Translations under genes and position numbers: made by a program
The notes under the pieces: model-generated
Told to the model about the DNA's origin: nothing
Seen by the model: the letters and a program-made list of their open reading frames with translations, nothing else
The model's database searches: none
Assembly (NCBI GenBank): GCA_008933995.1
Contig: WARS01000029.1
Coordinates: 10,859,107 to 10,923,106, forward strand
Length of the DNA stretch: 64,000 nucleotides
Origin: Datnioides undecimradiatus
Taxonomy: Eukaryota; Chordata; Actinopteri; Lobotiformes; Datnioididae
Direction: 5' to 3'
Shown here: positions 61,578 to 64,000 of the stretch, in pieces
Position numbering within the stretch: position 1 is the stretch's first letter
How the letters are laid out: the number at the start of each line of letters is the position of its first letter

Positions 61578-63436
61578 CTGAGAAAGGGGGAAAACATCAC
61601 AAAGGCAAAGCGTCAGTGATGTGACACTTCAAAACATTCGCAGTGTTCACAGCACCCATCCTGTGAGCCCAACAATGCTGAGGTGTAACAAGAACGTCAA
61701 GCAGTCAAACCAGTTTGGTGATGATGGGATGTGATGTTTCAAAAGGACAGCCAATCACAGTCAGACCTGAGGGAGGCAGGGTGAGGAGGGGACTATAAAA
61801 GACACAGGAGTTAAGGTAGCAAGGCAGAAGGTAGGAGGAGACAGGCATATGAGAAAGCTGAAACTGGGAAAGACCACACCCTAAACCCGTTCAGACACAT
61901 CCAATTCTGCTAAAAGAGGCCACAAAAGAGCGATTTAAAACTCTTAACTAACCAGCGCCAGTGGTGAGCAACTGCAACCCCTATCTGAAATGATTTTGTT
62001 TGGAAGATTGATAAAATGACAGGCAACTCAAATTCAAAAATGGTGTTTATTTCATGTTCACATGAAGATGAAGCTTAAATAATAGCAGGCAGATGTGAAA
62101 ACAACTAAAAGCATAAATTATACACTCATTCTGACACACATCAGTCAGTTATCTTATAATAAGGCATTCTTCCTTTAGCAAAAATCTAAATTAAAAACAA
62201 AATAGCTTAAAAAGATGAGGCTTCGCAACATCAGGCATCGTTTCTTCTAAGCTGGACGAAGAGTTGACAATAAAAAAAAAAACCCCACTGTGTCAGTTAA
62301 TTTCAAAGAGGACGGACCTCTCAGTGACATCGTCTAAAGTTGGTTCAGATAAAAACTCCACAGGCTCAAGGAAAACATGTGCAACAGGCTATTCTTACAA
62401 ATGTCCACAACTGATATTGGTGACGGGTTTGAGTGAAAAACCACTTTGGCATCATTGGCCATCCCTTTGGCCAAGACAGAAGCAGTGCAGGGAAGATGCA
62501 ACACCTCTAAAGTCAAAGTCAAAGGCATCCACCACCAAAAGAGCTGCCAAATAAACAAATATCTACCCTCCACCAGCCGTGAGAATGTGTAAACATCAGC
62601 TGAAGCCAAGAAAGACCAACACCACTGTAGTGCAAGAACCTCAGTGTCAACTGAGAACAAGGGAAAAATGAGGAAGAAGAGGGGAAAAATGTGCCAAAAC
62701 CAGTGGGCGGCGGTTAAAACTCTATGAAAAGTTTGACTGGAGATGAAATGAAATGAAATGAAATGAAATGAAGAGATGGGACACGACATTGCCTTAATGA
62801 AAAGTTTGGCATTCTATTTGAAAAATATGTGGATTCACTTTTTTGCAGAAAGAAGATGTAAAGAGTCTCATATCTGTCTGCTCAATATAAAGCTACAGAC
62901 AGGAGGAAGTCACTGCACCCAGCCAGAAGTGGTGTAGTAGTAGTTTGTTTTTGTACACACTGAGAAAAACAATCAATTAGGGAGCTTTAGAGGTGCTGGC
63001 AGCTGGAGTTTGGAAGCTCTGGACAGAGCTGGGCTAGTTGTTTCTCAACACTTCCAATCTTTGTGCTAAGCTAAGCTAACCAGCTGCTGGCTCAAGCCTC
63101 AACTATTTAACTATTACTTTCATGTTCTTTACTACTGTGACACTTGTTTACGCCTTACTGTAAACATTACATCATTAAAAAAAAGTCTAATCTGGCAAAA
63201 CATTCAGCACTGTCAATGTTCTCACAACCCCACAATAAAGTATTTGAAATGCACAGACTATAAATGCTGCTTAACCATAAGTAAAGAGAGTGGAGACTAA
63301 CTAATGCTTAGGTCATTAGCATTAGTCGGTCGTTAGCATCTGGACTAATACAAGCTATCTTTTATCTGCTGATGATTTTCTTTGTACGTTCATGTTTATA
63401 TTTCTCTTGCAGTTGTATTCTGATCTTCTCGGGACA
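61578..63436. other. Intronic or intergenic DNA, no supported exon
   Basis: No frame here has domain signatures. A 151-codon minus frame at 62334-62789 includes a (GAAAT)n repeat and looks fortuitous. Confidence 0.5.
62741..62772. repeat. (GAAAT)n pentanucleotide microsatellite
   Basis: About six copies of GAAAT in tandem. Confidence 0.9.
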
Positions 63437-64000
63437 CTAATCTCCGTCACCTTTCTCTGCACTCTCTCCACCCTCTGTCGTGCTCCCTCTTTCCATCTCT
63501 TTCCTCATCTTCCTGCCGCTTGTTACTCTCCTGGCTTTCCGTGTTTTGTGACCCCTCCAGGTTGCCTGGGTAACAACAGCTGGCTCTTCCTCCTCAGTAT
63601 CCACCTCTCTCTTTCCATCACTCAGCCCACCTCGACCCCCCTCTCCCCTGCTCCTCCCTGTGGACGGAGCAGCGGTCTGTTCGTGAGGTTCTAACGACTT
63701 TGTAAGCGTACATTTCTCCACATTTTCTGCACCTGGTTTTTCTGTTTCAGGTGTTTGGCCTTTGTCTGGAATTTCATTAGCGACCCACTTGGCTTTTCCT
63801 TTCTCCTCACTTCCTGTTACCTCCTGCAGCAGTTTTATTTCGTCTGTTTTCTCCTCATCTTCTACCTCTCTTTTTGAGAAACCCTTGGTGAGACTCAGTA
63901 ACCCTGATACTTTCCAGCGTCCCTTCCTGTCGTGCCCAGCTTCATCTAGACTCTCTATGCTGCTGCATGTTTCACTGCCACTGTCCCTTCTGTCTCCTTT
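63437..64000 (-). CDS. Open coding-like segment with an IQ-type motif, 5' part off the window
   Basis: On the minus strand the frame is open for 187 codons from the window edge to TAG at 63437-63439. It is rich in E, K, R, S and G. Legible pieces are RDSGSETCSSIESLDEAG, RWKVSGLLSLTKGFSKRE and EEEEPAVVTQATWRGHKTRK. The last resembles a calmodulin-binding IQ motif (IQxxxRGxxxR) with Thr-Gln in place of Ile-Gln. Length, absence of stops and non-random composition argue for a real exon, but I do not recognise the protein. A donor (aaag|gtgacg, exon end 63451) would join in phase to the exon ending at 61577, making one protein; alternatively this is the last exon of a separate gene. Confidence 0.45.
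   Translation of the reverse strand, partial: KGDRRDSGSETCSSIESLDEAGHDRKGRWKVSGLLSLTKGFSKREVEDEEKTDEIKLLQEVTGSEEKGKAKWVANEIPDKGQTPETEKPGAENVEKCTLTKSLEPHEQTAAPSTGRSRGEGGRGGLSDGKREVDTEEEEPAVVTQATWRGHKTRKARRVTSGRKMRKEMERGSTTEGGESAEKGDGD

Noticed and set aside
62334-62789. 151-codon minus-strand frame
   Set aside because: Its start translates a (GAAAT)n microsatellite and the rest has no family resemblance.
63392-63694. 100-codon plus-strand frame, proline/serine rich
   Set aside because: It is the antisense shadow of the open minus-strand IQ-type segment.
1-64000. CRISPR array, bacterial operon, or prophage
   Set aside because: Introns, vertebrate gene families and fish repeats show this is eukaryotic nuclear DNA; no spaced direct-repeat array is seen.

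Overview
The window is animal nuclear DNA, almost certainly from a ray-finned (teleost) fish. It has AT-rich intergenic sequence, GT-AG introns, Tc1-like transposon debris and fish-type interspersed repeats. The recognisable genes are vertebrate genes whose human counterparts, as I recall, lie mostly on 2q37 (NMUR1) and 3q27-3q29 (HTR3C/D/E, RTP family, DYNLT2B, RUBCN). All identifications come from reading translated exons by eye; no database search was run.

Layout. (1) 27-4549, + strand: a two-exon neuromedin U receptor gene (nmur1-like) of 423 codons. (2) About 5.1-27.2 kb: a gene-poor stretch of about 22 kb. It contains a perfect-armed 71-bp palindrome (9732-9802) and a decayed Tc1/mariner transposase (about 24.5-25.15 kb); no gene could be supported. 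(3) 27263-28699, - strand: a five-exon dynein light chain gene (dynlt2b/tctex1d2) with an RFX-type X-box about 80 bp upstream of its ATG. (4) 30428-31962, + strand: a two-exon receptor-transporting protein gene (rtp3-like, 3CxxC zinc finger), with a TATA box and a perfect TTTCNNTTTC interferon-response motif upstream. (5) 34.3-57.5 kb, + strand: a tandem array of 5-HT3-type Cys-loop channel genes. Three copies are essentially intact (A 34282-38182, B about 40061-43750, C 47893-52854). A fourth (D, 53689-57541) has lost its first three exons and has a shifted exon 6 and an early stop in exon 8. A fifth survives only as an exon-9 scrap (about 47053-47201). (6) 59-64 kb, - strand: the last exon of a protein with a Rubicon-homology-type zinc motif (61441-61577), preceded by a long probable 3'UTR, and an open coding-like segment with an IQ-type motif that runs off the right edge (63437-64000).

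The array is the most interesting part. All copies share one nine-exon plan with identical phases. All resemble the HTR3C/D/E branch rather than HTR3A: they have MNDLLP after M2, a WDP...C motif, and no MA-helix arginines. All four readable copies carry Tyr where 5-HT3A has the loop-B Trp that contacts serotonin. The pore-lining M2 is strongly conserved and acidic at -1'. My inference is a fish-expanded set of cation channels or subunits with altered ligand recognition and probably higher conductance. The M1-M2 exon is nearly identical among copies, including the broken one, which suggests gene conversion or very strong constraint.
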